Assembly: GCA_964415175.1 (NCBI GenBank)
Contig: CAYPYG010000003.1
Location: 1-64,000, forward strand
Length of the DNA: 64,000 bases
Direction: 5' to 3'
Source: UBA2231 sp964415175
Lineage (GTDB): Bacteria; Elusimicrobiota; Elusimicrobia; Elusimicrobiales; UBA9959
Numbering within the stretch: position 1 is the first letter of the stretch; every line of letters starts with the position of its first letter. Below are positions 16,129 to 27,172 of the stretch, in pieces. A program made the position numbers and the translations under genes. The notes below the pieces were generated by a model that was not told the DNA's origin, made no database searches, and saw only the letters and a program-made list of their open reading frames with translations.

Positions 16129-17448
16129 ATGAGGCTGATCGCCGTACTGCTCCCGCTTTTCCTGGCCCTGCCGCCGGCGGCCGCCGAGCGCCCGTCCGGG
16201 CGCGCCGCGAAGAAAGCCGCCGAGTCCGCCGACGCGATGACGCCGGCCGTGCGCAAGAAACTGATCCGGGCCGCCTGGAGCGTCGCCTCCAAGATCTCGC
16301 CCGACCCTAAAAAGGTCGAAGCGGCGTTTTCGCCCGTTTTTTTCGAACTGGTGGAGAAGGAAAAAGTGGTGGAGATGCTCAGGTCCCTGCGCGAGAGGCA
16401 CGGGGAGGTGAAGCGCGTCAGCCTGTCCGCCGTCGAGGGCGCGAATACGGCCCATTTCATATTCCACACCGACCGGGAATATATGCTGCCGGTCTCGGTC
16501 ACGGTGGCCCCGGCCAGCGGGCTCATAACCGGCCTTTTCGTCAGACCGGCGTATCAGCATGTCGCCGGCATGGGGGACATCAAGGAAAGGCTGGCCGCGC
16601 TGCCGGGGAAGAAGTCCCTGCTGCTGACCAGGCTGGACGGGCGGGACGGGCCGGTCGAGGCGCTCGAACCGGACGAGCCTCTCAATATCGGCTCGACCTT
16701 CAAACTTTACGTCCTGGCGCAGCTCCAGGACTCGAAGGCCCAATGGAAGAAGACGGTGGAGCTCCCCGCGACGGCCAGATCGCTGCCTTCGGGCCGGCTG
16801 CACGCCTGGCCCGAAGGAGCGCCGTTCACCGTCTATACCCTTGCGGCCCAGATGATCTCGGAGAGCGACAACACCGCCACGGACGCGCTTATCGACCTGG
16901 CCGGCCGGCGGAACATAGAGCGCAGCCTGGGGAAGTTCGGTCATTACAGCCCCGACAGGCTGAAGCCCTTCCTCAAGACCTCGGAATATTTCCGGATAAA
17001 GGGTTCGACGGCCGCCGCCGCCGAGTGGACGGCCGCCAGGCAGGACGACAGGTACGACCTGCTGGAAAAGAAGGTCCCTTCGCTGCCGCTCTCGGCCACG
17101 GCCCTGCCCGCCGCTCCCTTCGAGATCCCACGCATCGGCTGGTTCGCCTCGGCCTCCGACCTGTGCCGCGTGATGGACCGTTTCCGGCTGAGCGGCGACC
17201 GGGCCGTCCTGGACATGCTGGCCATAAACCCCGGCCTGCCCGTGGACAGATCGGCCGTTCCCTACGCGGGCTACAAGGGAGGCTCCGACGTCGGGGCCAT
17301 CAATATGACCTGGCTGCTGAGGACCAGGGCTTCGGCCTGGTACTGCCTGTCGGCGACCTGGAACGACGAACTGGCGCCGCTGGACGAGAAGGAATTTTTC
17401 GGGATAATGCAGGGCGCGCTGAAACTGGTGGAGGCGGACAACTTCTAG
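16129..17448 (+). CDS. Exported class A beta-lactamase-fold serine hydrolase
   Basis: 439 residues with a signal peptide (MRLIAVLLPLFLALPPAAA). Residues about 40-140 form a small alpha+beta domain (DUF3887/ORF12_N-like by shape) before the penicillin-binding fold. Catalytic motifs: STFK at 189-192, SDN at 246-248 (ISESDNTATD), and KGG in YKGGSDVG near residue 383 replacing the classical KTG. This order fits a class A beta-lactamase-like periplasmic hydrolase. The extra N-terminal domain and the KGG motif argue for a housekeeping esterase or transpeptidase-like role rather than proven antibiotic resistance. GAGGTGA provides the ribosome site, 10 nt after purM. Confidence 0.7.
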   Translation: MRLIAVLLPLFLALPPAAAERPSGRAAKKAAESADAMTPAVRKKLIRAAWSVASKISPDPKKVEAAFSPVFFELVEKEKVVEMLRSLRERHGEVKRVSLSAVEGANTAHFIFHTDREYMLPVSVTVAPASGLITGLFVRPAYQHVAGMGDIKERLAALPGKKSLLLTRLDGRDGPVEALEPDEPLNIGSTFKLYVLAQLQDSKAQWKKTVELPATARSLPSGRLHAWPEGAPFTVYTLAAQMISESDNTATDALIDLAGRRNIERSLGKFGHYSPDRLKPFLKTSEYFRIKGSTAAAAEWTAARQDDRYDLLEKKVPSLPLSATALPAAPFEIPRIGWFASASDLCRVMDRFRLSGDRAVLDMLAINPGLPVDRSAVPYAGYKGGSDVGAINMTWLLRTRASAWYCLSATWNDELAPLDEKEFFGIMQGALKLVEADNF

Positions 17449-17473
17449 CTTCGCGGCGCGCCGGGAGGCGGGC

Positions 17474-19654
17474 TTGAAAGAAGGCGAACGGGTCAGGATA
17501 GCGGTGCTGGCTTCCGGCGGCGGGACCAACCTGCAGGCGATAATGGACGCCTGCGCTTCGGGCAGGGTGAACGGCGAGGTCTCGATAGCGGTGTCGAGCC
17601 TGGGCAAGGCCGGCGCGCTGGAGCGCGCGGCGAAAGCCGGGATACGCGCCGAGGCGCTGCCCCTGAAGGACTTCCCTTCGCCCGACGCGCACGACGCCGC
17701 CCTGACGGAGCTCTGCCGCGGCGCCGGCCTGGTCTGCCTGGCCGGCTGGATGCTCAAGCTCGGCCCGAAATTCCTCTCGGCCTTCAAGGGACGCATACTC
17801 AATATCCATCCCGCCCTGCTGCCCGCCTTCGGGGGCAAGGGTTTCTACGGCATGCGGGTGCATGAGGCCGTGCTCTCGTCCGGCGTCAGGCTGAGCGGCT
17901 GCACCGTGCATTTCGTCGCCGGGGACTACGACTCGGGTCCGATAATCATACAGCGCTCCGTCCCGGTCTTCCCGGACGATACGCCCGCTTCGCTGGCCGC
18001 CAGGGTCAACGGGGCGGAGCTGGAGGCCTACCCGGCCGCCGTCTCGCTTTTCTGCGACGGCCTGCTGGAGCTCAAGGACAGCCGCGTCCTTGTAAAACAG
18101 GCGCCGGCCGACGGCCGCGCGCGCCGCGCCCTGGTCTCTCTTTCCGACAAGACCGGCGCCGTCGATCTCGCCAGGGCCCTGGTCGCCAGGGGGGTGGAGG
18201 TCGTTTCTACTTCGGGCACCTATAAACTGCTCAAGGAAGCCGGGCTGCCGGTGCGGCCTCTCGAATCTCTGACCGGCTTCCCGGAGATCCTCGACGGCCG
18301 GGTGAAGACGCTGCAGCCCGCGGTTCACGGCGGCATACTCTACCGCCGCGACAGGGCGGCGCACGCCGAGCAGCTCTTCCGCCACGGCATAGAGCCGATA
18401 GACATAGTGGCCGTGAACCTCTATCCCTTCGAGAAGACCGCCGCGAAGGCGCGGGCCTGGTCCGAAGAGCTGATAGAGGACATAGACATAGGCGGCGTCG
18501 CGCTGCTGCGGGCCTCGGCCAAGAACTGCGCCTCGGTGACCGTGCTGACGGACCCGGCGGATTACCCGCGCGTGCTCGACGCGCTCGACGCCAACGCCGG
18601 GAAGGTGCCGGAGGCGCTCAACCGCGAGCTGGCGGTGAAGGCCTTCGAGCTGACCTCCTCCTACGACGCGGCAATAGCCGGCAAGCTGGGCGAGGAGCCG
18701 CTCTCCTGCGAATTCTTCCCGGCGCGCCTCAAGGCCCCGCTCAACAAGATCTGCGACCTGCGCTACGGCGAGAACCCGCACCAGCGGGCGGCCCTCTATT
18801 CGAAGAACCCCGGCCTGCCGTTCGACAAGCTGGCGGGCAAGGAGCTCTCCTACAACAACATCCTCGACGCCTACGGCACCTGGCAGGCGGTCAACGAGTT
18901 CGAGGCTCCGGCCTGCGTGATCTTCAAGCACGTCACGCCCTGCGGCCTGGGCACCGGCTCCAATATACGCGAGGCCTTCGAGCGGGCCTGGAACACCGAC
19001 CCGCTGTCCGCCTTCGGCGGCATCATCGCCGTCAACCGCACCTTCGACCGCGGCATGGCCGAGTTCCTCTCCAAGAAGTTCGTGGAGGTCATCTGCGCGC
19101 CGGACTTCGACGAGGAAGCCGTGAAGCTGTTCGCCCGCAAGCCCAACCTGCGCCTGCTGCGCTGGCAGGCCCTGCCCAAGGGCCGGCTGCTGTTCCGCTC
19201 TCTGGGCGACGAGGTGCTGGTCAGCGAGGACGACGAGAAATTGCTGGGCGACAAGTGGGAAGTCCCCACCGTAAAAAAGCCCTCGAAGGCCGAGGAGGAA
19301 GCGCTGCGGCTGGCCTGGGCGGCCTGCAAGTACGTTCGCTCCAACGCCATAGTCCTGTCGGACCGCCATCGGACGGTCGCGATAGGCGCGGGCCAGATGT
19401 CGCGGGTCGATTCCGTCTTCATGGCCGGCCGGAAGCTCGGCCTTTACCTGAAGGACAATCCGAAGCCGGAGGTCATGGTCATGGCCTCCGACGCCTTCTT
19501 CCCTTTCCCCGACGCGCTGGAGGAGGGCGTCCGCCTGGGCGCCACGGCCGTCATACAGCCCGGCGGCTCGGTCAAGGACGCCGAGGTCATAGCGGCGGCC
19601 GACAGGCTGGGCGTGGCGATGGTCCTGACCGGGATCCGTCACTTCCGTCACTGA
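17474..19654 (+). CDS. purNH: PurN-PurH fusion (GAR formyltransferase + AICAR formyltransferase/IMP cyclohydrolase)
   Basis: 726 residues in one frame with no internal start signal. Residues about 8-195 are PurN: VLASGGGTNLQAIMDAC, the formyl-transfer site NIHPALLPAFGGKGFYG and the catalytic region VHFVAGDYDSGPII. Residues about 213-726 are PurH: a methylglyoxal-synthase-like cyclohydrolase domain (LVSLSDKTGAVDLARALV, TSGTYKLL, VKTLQPAVHGGILYRRD) followed by the transformylase with RYGENPHQRAAL and FKHVTPCGLG. Both formyl-THF-dependent steps and the final ring closure therefore sit on one chain. TTG start at 17474 with GGGAGG upstream. This gene is normally two separate genes. Confidence 0.9.
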   Translation: MKEGERVRIAVLASGGGTNLQAIMDACASGRVNGEVSIAVSSLGKAGALERAAKAGIRAEALPLKDFPSPDAHDAALTELCRGAGLVCLAGWMLKLGPKFLSAFKGRILNIHPALLPAFGGKGFYGMRVHEAVLSSGVRLSGCTVHFVAGDYDSGPIIIQRSVPVFPDDTPASLAARVNGAELEAYPAAVSLFCDGLLELKDSRVLVKQAPADGRARRALVSLSDKTGAVDLARALVARGVEVVSTSGTYKLLKEAGLPVRPLESLTGFPEILDGRVKTLQPAVHGGILYRRDRAAHAEQLFRHGIEPIDIVAVNLYPFEKTAAKARAWSEELIEDIDIGGVALLRASAKNCASVTVLTDPADYPRVLDALDANAGKVPEALNRELAVKAFELTSSYDAAIAGKLGEEPLSCEFFPARLKAPLNKICDLRYGENPHQRAALYSKNPGLPFDKLAGKELSYNNILDAYGTWQAVNEFEAPACVIFKHVTPCGLGTGSNIREAFERAWNTDPLSAFGGIIAVNRTFDRGMAEFLSKKFVEVICAPDFDEEAVKLFARKPNLRLLRWQALPKGRLLFRSLGDEVLVSEDDEKLLGDKWEVPTVKKPSKAEEEALRLAWAACKYVRSNAIVLSDRHRTVAIGAGQMSRVDSVFMAGRKLGLYLKDNPKPEVMVMASDAFFPFPDALEEGVRLGATAVIQPGGSVKDAEVIAAADRLGVAMVLTGIRHFRH

Positions 19655-19696
19655 AAAACGGCGGGTATTTTCCGAGACAGATCTCCCGTTCTTACC

Positions 19697-19725
19697 CGAA
19701 GGACCCAGGGCCGCCTGGGCCTTAG
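19697..19725. repeat. Short palindromic motif, copy A
   Basis: CCGAAGGACCCAGGGCCG followed by CCTGGGCCTTAGG. The CCCAGG-GCCG-CCTGGG core can form a hairpin. A near-identical motif (CCGAAAGACCCGGGCCG then GTCTGGGCCCATGG) occurs at 43388-43418, also just upstream of a gene for a secreted protein. No T-run follows, so it is not an ordinary terminator. Confidence 0.4.
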
Positions 19726-19730
19726 GAACG

Positions 19731-19758
19731 TTGATTTTGGTCAAGTCGCGGCGTAAAC
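19731..19758 (+). promoter_or_regulatory. Candidate sigma70 promoter of the transglutaminase-like gene
   Basis: TTGATT (19731-19736) and TAAACT (19753-19758) are separated by 16 bp and lie 40 nt before the ATG at 19799. Both match the -35 and -10 consensus at 4 of 6 positions. Confidence 0.45.
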
Positions 19759-19798
19759 TCTTATCGTAAGAGGCACGCGGCGGGCGAAGGGGGAATGT

Positions 19799-20611
19799 AT
19801 GCAACGGCCGGAAGCGATGGGACGGGGACGCGGGAGACTGCTCCGCCCTTTCCTGTGCCTCCTTTTCCTGGCGACCGCGGCCCCGGCCCGCCAGGCCGCC
19901 TCTCAGTACGACCCTTCCCCCGAGCCGCCCTCTCAGGCGGCGCATCAGCGTTCCCGCTATGCCTACGAGGACCCTTCGGTTTTTCTCAAGCCCGGCACCC
20001 AGAGTTACATAAGTCCCGGCGAGCTGGCGATCGTGATGAACGAGGCCGGCATTCATAAGGACGAGCTCGGCGGCATGGCGATGATCGGGAAGATCTACGC
20101 CTGGCTCGGCACTTTCCAGAACTCTCCGGACGGCGGCGCCTCGATAGGCAGGAACACCGCCTCCGGTCTTCTCGGCGGCCGTACCCTTTACGGCTGTACC
20201 GACTGGGCGCTGCTGGCGTCGTCCATCCTGCGCGCCGCCGGTATGCCGGCGCTTATGGCCGATACGGTCGGCCTGGACTGGATGAGGGATTTCAGGAGCG
20301 GCAGGCGCGGCATAGGCCACCAGGGGCACGCTTTCGTCGAGGCCTATGTGGAGGGCCGCTGGATCCTTATCGAGCACAATAGCCGGACCTATTATTCCGA
20401 TTACAATCCGTCGAATCCCGTGATCCCGATGCCCGTGGGTCCGGAGAAGACCGGGTTTTATGTCATGCGCAAGGGCGTCGATCCGGCCGCCTACGGCATC
20501 CGCGACGCTTTCCAACTTAACGCCCTGATGGAGGATTTCGCGATGAGGGATCTCGGCGATATGAGGCCGCAACGGTACGAGCGGGAGCCTCTTCCCGCTC
20601 CTTCGCGCTGA
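19799..20611 (+). CDS. Exported transglutaminase-like (papain-fold) protein
   Basis: 270 residues. An Arg-rich start followed by LLRPFLCLLFLATAAPA looks like a signal peptide. Residues about 30-60 are Pro/Ser/Gln-rich. The domain at 75-235 has a transglutaminase/cysteine-protease pattern: TLYGCTDWALLASSILRAAG with the putative nucleophile Cys, GHAFVEAYVEGRWILIEHNS with the His and downstream acidic/Asn partner. The substrate is unknown; periplasmic peptide crosslinking or cleavage is possible. GGGGGAATGT precedes ATG 19799; a later Met at 19817 is an alternative start. Confidence 0.55.
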   Translation: MQRPEAMGRGRGRLLRPFLCLLFLATAAPARQAASQYDPSPEPPSQAAHQRSRYAYEDPSVFLKPGTQSYISPGELAIVMNEAGIHKDELGGMAMIGKIYAWLGTFQNSPDGGASIGRNTASGLLGGRTLYGCTDWALLASSILRAAGMPALMADTVGLDWMRDFRSGRRGIGHQGHAFVEAYVEGRWILIEHNSRTYYSDYNPSNPVIPMPVGPEKTGFYVMRKGVDPAAYGIRDAFQLNALMEDFAMRDLGDMRPQRYEREPLPAPSR

Positions 20612-20632
20612 CCCGCCGCGGGACGAACAGGT

Positions 20633-21019
20633 ATGAATTTCGGCGACTTCGGGGCCGTTACGCCCGCCAAGATCGAGGAACTGCGCGGCAGGATAGTACG
20701 GCTGGGCCTGGACCTGCGCCTGGTGGAGGAAAAGTCAGTGAAGGGCGGGGGAAAGGGCGGGCAGAAGATCAACAAGACCGCCAGCGCCGTGCAGCTCAAA
20801 TACCCGCCGCTGAACCTTTTCATCCGCTGCCAGCGCGAGCGCAGCCGGGCGGTCAACCGCTTCCTTGCCCTGCGCGAGCTCGTCGACCGGGCCGAGCTGG
20901 TCCTGTCCCCTTCGACCTCCGTCCGCCTCGCCGGATACGAAAGGATACAGCGCCGGAAAGCCCGCCGCTCCGGCAAAAAAGAAGGGCCGCCTCCCGGCGG
21001 CCCTGCGGCTGGACCCTGA
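20633..21019 (+). CDS. Release-factor-like protein with GGQ motif (ribosome rescue type)
   Basis: 128 residues with only the catalytic release-factor domain: KSVKGGGKGGQKINKTASAV carries the GGQ that triggers peptidyl-tRNA hydrolysis. No codon-recognition domains are present. A basic helix (RIQRRKARRSGKK) near the end resembles tails that enter the mRNA channel in ArfB/YaeJ and mitochondrial C12orf65-type factors. Likely it frees stalled ribosomes. The last residues (EGPPPGGPAAGP) are encoded by a terminator hairpin of the convergent gene, so they may carry no function of their own. Confidence 0.75.
   Translation: MNFGDFGAVTPAKIEELRGRIVRLGLDLRLVEEKSVKGGGKGGQKINKTASAVQLKYPPLNLFIRCQRERSRAVNRFLALRELVDRAELVLSPSTSVRLAGYERIQRRKARRSGKKEGPPPGGPAAGP
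20975..21004 (-). terminator. Strong rho-independent terminator on the minus strand, inside the 3' end of the release-factor-like gene
   Basis: Read on the minus strand: AGGGCCGCC, loop GGGA, GGCGGCCCT, then TCTTTTTT. That is a 9-bp perfect GC-rich stem with a 4-nt loop and a T-run, 19 nt past the stop of the phospholipase D gene. The same DNA encodes the Gly/Pro tail of the convergent gene. Confidence 0.85.
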
Positions 21020-21022
21020 ACC

Positions 21023-22708
21023 TTAAAGCTGGCTGAACATGTACCGCCGCGCGATGAAGTTGAGGGGCGACCGGTAGTCCCCCAGTTCCGCGGCGTCGGT
21101 TATGCGCCTGGCGGAGCCCAGGTCCGTCAGGAAGACGCCTTCCAGGCTCGCGGCGAAGTCCCTGTCCGCCACGTGCAGGGTTATCTCGCGCTCGTGGCGG
21201 ATGCTTTTCGGGTGGAAATTATAGGAGCCGACCGTCGCGAACTCCCCGTCGACGGTCATGAACTTGGAGTGCAGCGTCTCCCCTTCGCGGACATAGACGT
21301 CCGCGCCAGCCTCGGCCATTTCGGCGAGGCTCTCCATCATTATCCCGGTGAGTATCGGCTCGTTGTTGCTGCTCGCGGAATTGGACAGTATCGTCACCTT
21401 CACGCCGCGGGCCAGGGCGTCGGTCAGCGCGGTCCGCAGCGACGGGATGGTCACGAAATAGGCGTTCTCGATGTTTATGCGCGAGGAAGCGCCGTACATA
21501 GCCTTGAGCAGCGAGAGGTAGATGGCTGGTTCGCGGTCCGCCCGCTGGTAGACCAGCGCGGCGCGGGCTTGCCCTTTCTCCGCCGGCAGGGACTTGGGCT
21601 CCGGCAGGCGGGAGAGGCCGTGGACGGCGGCCTGCTCGTTCCAGTTCTCCGCGAAGACGCGCGCCGCCTCGCCGGCCGCCGGTCCGGAGAAGACGGCGTC
21701 GGTGTCGCGCCACTTGTGCGCCGCGGGGTCCATATGGGAATACTTGTCGCCCACGTTCATGCCGCCGGTCACGGCGTATTCGCCGTCCACCACCAGCAGC
21801 TTGGCGTGCATGCCGTCGTACGCCCTTGCCGGGTCGCTGAAGCGCGCCACCTCTATGCCGGCCTCCTCCATCGCCTTCAGCGAGGCCATGCCTATGAAAT
21901 TGGAGATGTTGCCGTCCACCATGACCTTCACGTCCAGCCCTTTCCGCTTTCCGGCGATCAGCAGGTCGGCGGTGCGCCCCCCGGTCAGATCGTCGTACCA
22001 GCCCCAGACCATGAGGTGCACGCTTTCCCGGGCCGCGGAGATCAGGCGTTCGCGCTCGGCGAAGGAGGCGGGGCCGTCCACCAGCGGCGAGACCTCGTTG
22101 CCGGGCCTGAAGGGGACCCCGGCCAGGGCTTCCAGCTCCGCCAGGAAGCCGGGTTCGGCCAGCAGCGAGGGTCCGCCCGCGGCCGGGGGCGCGAAAGCCG
22201 AGCGCGTGACCAGGGCTATGTGGCGCCGCGACATGGCCTCCCAGGCCTCGAAACCTTCCGTTCCCTCCACCAGGCCGGTGCCTTCCAGCTGGGCCGCCAC
22301 CATCCTCGGGAATTTCTTTATGTAATCCTGCTTCTTGGCCGGCGGCGCCGGGATGAAGCGTTGCATGAGCCGGCTGGAAAGCATCCGTTCCAGCGCCGGC
22401 ACCAGCTTCCCCTTCGCGTGGGCCCTGGCCATTATCCTGACGATGCGGCGCTCTATGAAGCCGAGTTCGCCGGTGGAACCCTTGCGCTCCGCGCGGCCCG
22501 CCGCCAGCCGGGCCAGTTCGTCGCCGGCGTAGACGGGATCGTCGTACTCCGGGCCGAGCTCGTCGCGGTACGGGGCTTCCGGGGCGGGAAGCGCCTCGGC
22601 CGCGGGGACGCCGCCGGCCAGGGCTTCGAGCTGTCCGGCCGCGGTTCCGGCGGCGGCGCGGGAACCCGGAACGCAGAGCAGCAGGCAGAGGGGAAGGGTT
22701 CTTCTCAT
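21023..22708 (-). CDS. Exported phospholipase D-like protein (cardiolipin-synthase-like)
   Basis: 561 residues. MRRTLPLCLLLCVPGSRAAA is a signal peptide, which decides the start at 22708. Two HKD motifs are intact: HAKLLVVDGEYAVTGGMN near residue 300 and HSKFMTVDGEFATVGSYN near residue 480, so a complete bilobal PLD active site is present. Residues about 20-200 are an alpha-helical region unlike the transmembrane segments of true cardiolipin synthases. It probably acts on phospholipid or nucleic acid outside the cytoplasm. Its 3' end converges on the release-factor-like gene with 3 bp between stops. Confidence 0.78.
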   Translation of the reverse strand: MRRTLPLCLLLCVPGSRAAAGTAAGQLEALAGGVPAAEALPAPEAPYRDELGPEYDDPVYAGDELARLAAGRAERKGSTGELGFIERRIVRIMARAHAKGKLVPALERMLSSRLMQRFIPAPPAKKQDYIKKFPRMVAAQLEGTGLVEGTEGFEAWEAMSRRHIALVTRSAFAPPAAGGPSLLAEPGFLAELEALAGVPFRPGNEVSPLVDGPASFAERERLISAARESVHLMVWGWYDDLTGGRTADLLIAGKRKGLDVKVMVDGNISNFIGMASLKAMEEAGIEVARFSDPARAYDGMHAKLLVVDGEYAVTGGMNVGDKYSHMDPAAHKWRDTDAVFSGPAAGEAARVFAENWNEQAAVHGLSRLPEPKSLPAEKGQARAALVYQRADREPAIYLSLLKAMYGASSRINIENAYFVTIPSLRTALTDALARGVKVTILSNSASSNNEPILTGIMMESLAEMAEAGADVYVREGETLHSKFMTVDGEFATVGSYNFHPKSIRHEREITLHVADRDFAASLEGVFLTDLGSARRITDAAELGDYRSPLNFIARRYMFSQL

Positions 22709-22748
22709 AGGATAGATGGTATGAAAACCGGGCCGGCTTCCATAGAAG

Positions 22749-22783
22749 CGAAAGGCCCAAAGCCCGCGCGGCTTTGGGCCCTT
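22749..22783 (-). terminator. Hairpin between rel and the PLD gene, possible weak terminator
   Basis: GGCCCAAAGCC and GGCTTTGGGCC (22754-22764/22770-22780) form an 11-bp perfect stem with a 5-nt loop. On the minus strand it is followed by TTTCGCTTCT, a poor T-run. It sits after the rel stop and before the PLD start, so it may attenuate read-through. Confidence 0.45.
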
Positions 22784-22806
22784 CCTGGGAGGGTCCATCG
22801 GCCCCG

Positions 22807-24251
22807 CTATTCGTCGAGCATCTTGTGCTCGCGCAGGTAGTGACGGATCTTGGAGCGGGCGCTGGCGGTCTTCACTATCGTTAGCCAGTCCTTGCGCGGG
22901 AAAGAGTTCTTGCGGGTGATTATCTCGCAGATGTCGCCGCTTTTGAGGGTATGGTCGAGTTTGACCATCTTGCCGTTGACCTTGGCCCCGACGCAGGTGT
23001 CGCCGATGTCGGTGTGCACGTAGTAGGCGAAGTCGAGCGGCGTGCCGTCCACCGGCAGCGTCTTGACCTCGCCCTTGGGCGTGAAGACGAAGATCTGGTC
23101 GAGCTCGAGGTCGGTCTTGAAGCTCTCGATGAACTCGCGCGGGCTGGAGAGGTCCTGCAGCCACTCTATCCACTGGCGCAGCCAGTTGAGCTTCTCGTCG
23201 AGGTGCCGGTCGGCGCCCTTCTCCCCCAGCTTGTAGCGCCAGTGCGCGGCGATGCCGTACTCGGAGGTGCGGTGCATCTCCTCGGTGCGGATCTGTATCT
23301 CCACCTGCTCGCCCGACGAGGCCACCACGGTGGTGTGCAGGCTCTGGTAGAGGTTGCGCTTGGGCACGGCGATATAGTCGGTGAAGGAATTGGTCACCGG
23401 TTTGAAGGCCGCGTGCACCACGCCCAGCAGCGCGTAGCAGTTGACCACGCTGTCGGTGATGATGCGCACGCCCAGCGCGTCCTGTATCTCCTCGAAGGGT
23501 TTGTCCTGCTTCATCATCTTGCGGTAGATGGAGAAGAGGTTCTTGGCGCGCGAGACCAGCCGGTAGGGGACTTTGGAGGAGAGCAGGTGCTTGTCCAGCG
23601 CGTCCTTGAACTCCTCCAGCAGCTTCTCGCGCTTGGCGAAGCGCAGCTGCACCTTGGCGTGCAGGTCCTGGTACTCGTCGGGATGGAGGTACTTGAACGA
23701 GAGGTCCTCGAGCTCGGACTTTATCTGGAACATGCCCAGGCGCTGCGCCAGCGGCGCGTAAAGGGAGATGGTCTCGTGGCTGATCTCGAGCTGCTTGGCC
23801 GGGCTCAGCCAGCCCAGCGTGCGCATATTGTGCATGCGGTCGGCCAGCTTGATGACGATGACCCGGATGTCCTTCGCGGTGGCGAGGATCATTCGCCGCC
23901 AGTTCTCGGCCTGGGCCTCGTCGCGCGAGGAGAACTTGAGGGTCTCTATCTTGGTGACGCCCGCGACCAGGTTGTTTATCTCGTCGCCGAACTCCTTCTT
24001 CAGGGTGTCAGGCGGGATGGCGGTGTCCTCCAGGACGTCGTGCAGCAGGCCGGCGCAGATGGTCTCCTGGTCCATGCGGAAATCGGCCAGGATATCGGCC
24101 ACCGCGCGGCAGTGGACGACGAACTCCTCGCCGGAAGCGCGCTTCTGGTCGGCGTGGGCTTCCGCGGAGAAGTTCCAGGCCAGTTCCAGCAGCGTGGTGT
24201 CCTGCTGCGAATATTCGCGGAACTTCTTCAGGAGATCCGCCAGTTCCAGGC

Positions 24252-24255
<4 letters not shown>
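22807..24255 (-). CDS. rel: RelA/SpoT-type (p)ppGpp synthetase/hydrolase lacking the C-terminal regulatory region
   Basis: 482 residues against about 700-750 for full RSH proteins. Order: HD hydrolase domain with HCRAVADIL and HDVLEDT (residues 40-80), synthetase domain with RAKNLFSIYRKM, ALGVRIITDS, NLYQSLHTTVV and QIRTEEMH (about 240-340), and a TGS domain (IFVFTPKGEVKTLPVDGTPL, about 385-450). The chain stops soon after TGS, so the helical, zinc-finger and ACT domains are missing. TTG start at 24255 overlaps the msbA stop (TTGA) with GGGAGG upstream, and gives SLELADLLKKFREYS. It makes and degrades the alarmone ppGpp. Confidence 0.85.
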
Positions 24256-25975
<1,720 letters not shown>

Positions 25976-25979
<4 letters not shown>

Positions 25980-27118
25980 TTAAGGACCGCGGCTATGCGC
26001 TCGGCGGCGCGGGCGGCCACGCCCTTCTCGCCGAGCATGGCGCGCACGGCCTTGTAGTCGCGGCGCATGGCCTCGGCCTTGGAGGGATTGTTGAGCACCG
26101 AGAAGGCCTCCTGCGAGAGCAGTTCCACGGTGGCCTTGTCCTGGATGAGCTCCTTGACGGCCGGCTTCTTGAGCAGGACATTGACGAGCGAGATGTAGGG
26201 GACCGTGATGACGCGTTTGGCTATCTCGTAGGTGAAGCGGGGCATGCGGTAGGCGACCAGCATCGGCACGCCCAGCAGCGCGTTCTCCAGGGTGGCGGTG
26301 CCCGAGGCCGTGAAAGCGAAGTCCAGCGTCCCTCGCACGGCGTAATCGCTCTCGCGGACTATCTCTATCTCCTCCTCGGCGCCCGGCCAGGCGTCGGCCA
26401 GCATCGGCAGCAGCCTGTCGTCCGGGAACTCGGGCACGGCGAAGACGTAGCCTTTCGCGTCGGGGTGCACCGACTTTATCTTGTAGAAGGCCTTGACGAA
26501 CAGCGGCAGGTGGCGCTCCAGCTCGGAGCGGCGCGAGCCGGGCAGCAGGCCTATGCGCAGCGGCTCGCCCGCCGGCTTCTTCGCCGGCTCCTCCGGGATG
26601 AGGTCGAGGAGGGGGTGGCCGAGGAACTTGGCCCGGCCGCCGGCCCTGGCGTAGATGTTCTCCTCGAAGGGGAAGATCACGAAGATCTCCTTCGCCAGGC
26701 GGGCTATCGCCTTGGCGCGGCCGGGGCGCGAGGCCCAGACCTGGGGGCTGATATAGTAGTAGGCCGGGATCTTGCGGTGCGCGGCCAGGCCGAGGATCTG
26801 GTGGTTGAAGCCGTAGAAATCGACCGCGATCACGCAGGCGGGCTTCTTGTCCTCCAGGTAGCGGCGCACCAGGCGGATGAGCTTGAGCCAGAGGAAGAAA
26901 TTCTTGAAGGGCTCGGCGAAGCCGACGGCGCCGACCGAGACCAGGTTGTAGATGAAATGGGTCGAGACCTCGCGCATGCGCACGCCGCCTATCGAGGTGA
27001 CGCATATCTCCGGGTCCCTGGCCTCGAGGGCCTTTATCAGGCGCGCGGCGTGGAGGTCGCCGGAGGGGTCCCCGGCCACTACGAGAACGTTCTTGGTGGT
27101 GGAAGCTATCTGTGCCAT
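25976..27118 (-). CDS. lpxB: Lipid A disaccharide synthase
   Basis: 380 residues, GT19 family. It joins lipid X to UDP-2,3-diacyl-GlcN. The N-terminus KNVLVVAGDPSGDLHAARL carries the conserved AGDPSGDLH motif. Further family stretches are VDFYGFNHQIL, YYYISPQVWASRPGRAKAI, FLGHPLLDLIPEEP, LLPGSRRSELERHLPLF and FTASGTATLENALLGVPM. It overlaps msbA by four bases. Confidence 0.93.
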
Positions 27119-27172
27119 AAATGGTCCTGTGGGGGCGGGGCGCCCCGTCCTCGCGCCGCCGGGCCGGCGGGT

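Noticed and set aside
16129..17448. Acquired antibiotic-resistance beta-lactamase
   Set aside because: The fold and SxxK/SDN motifs fit, but the extra N-terminal domain, the KGG variant and the chromosomal pur context do not support a resistance claim.
14077..20572. Very long minus-strand open frames (over 1000 codons) opposite purM, the beta-lactamase-like gene and purNH
   Set aside because: High GC suppresses stop codons. The opposite strand holds complete, recognisable enzymes, and these frames contain no known motif.
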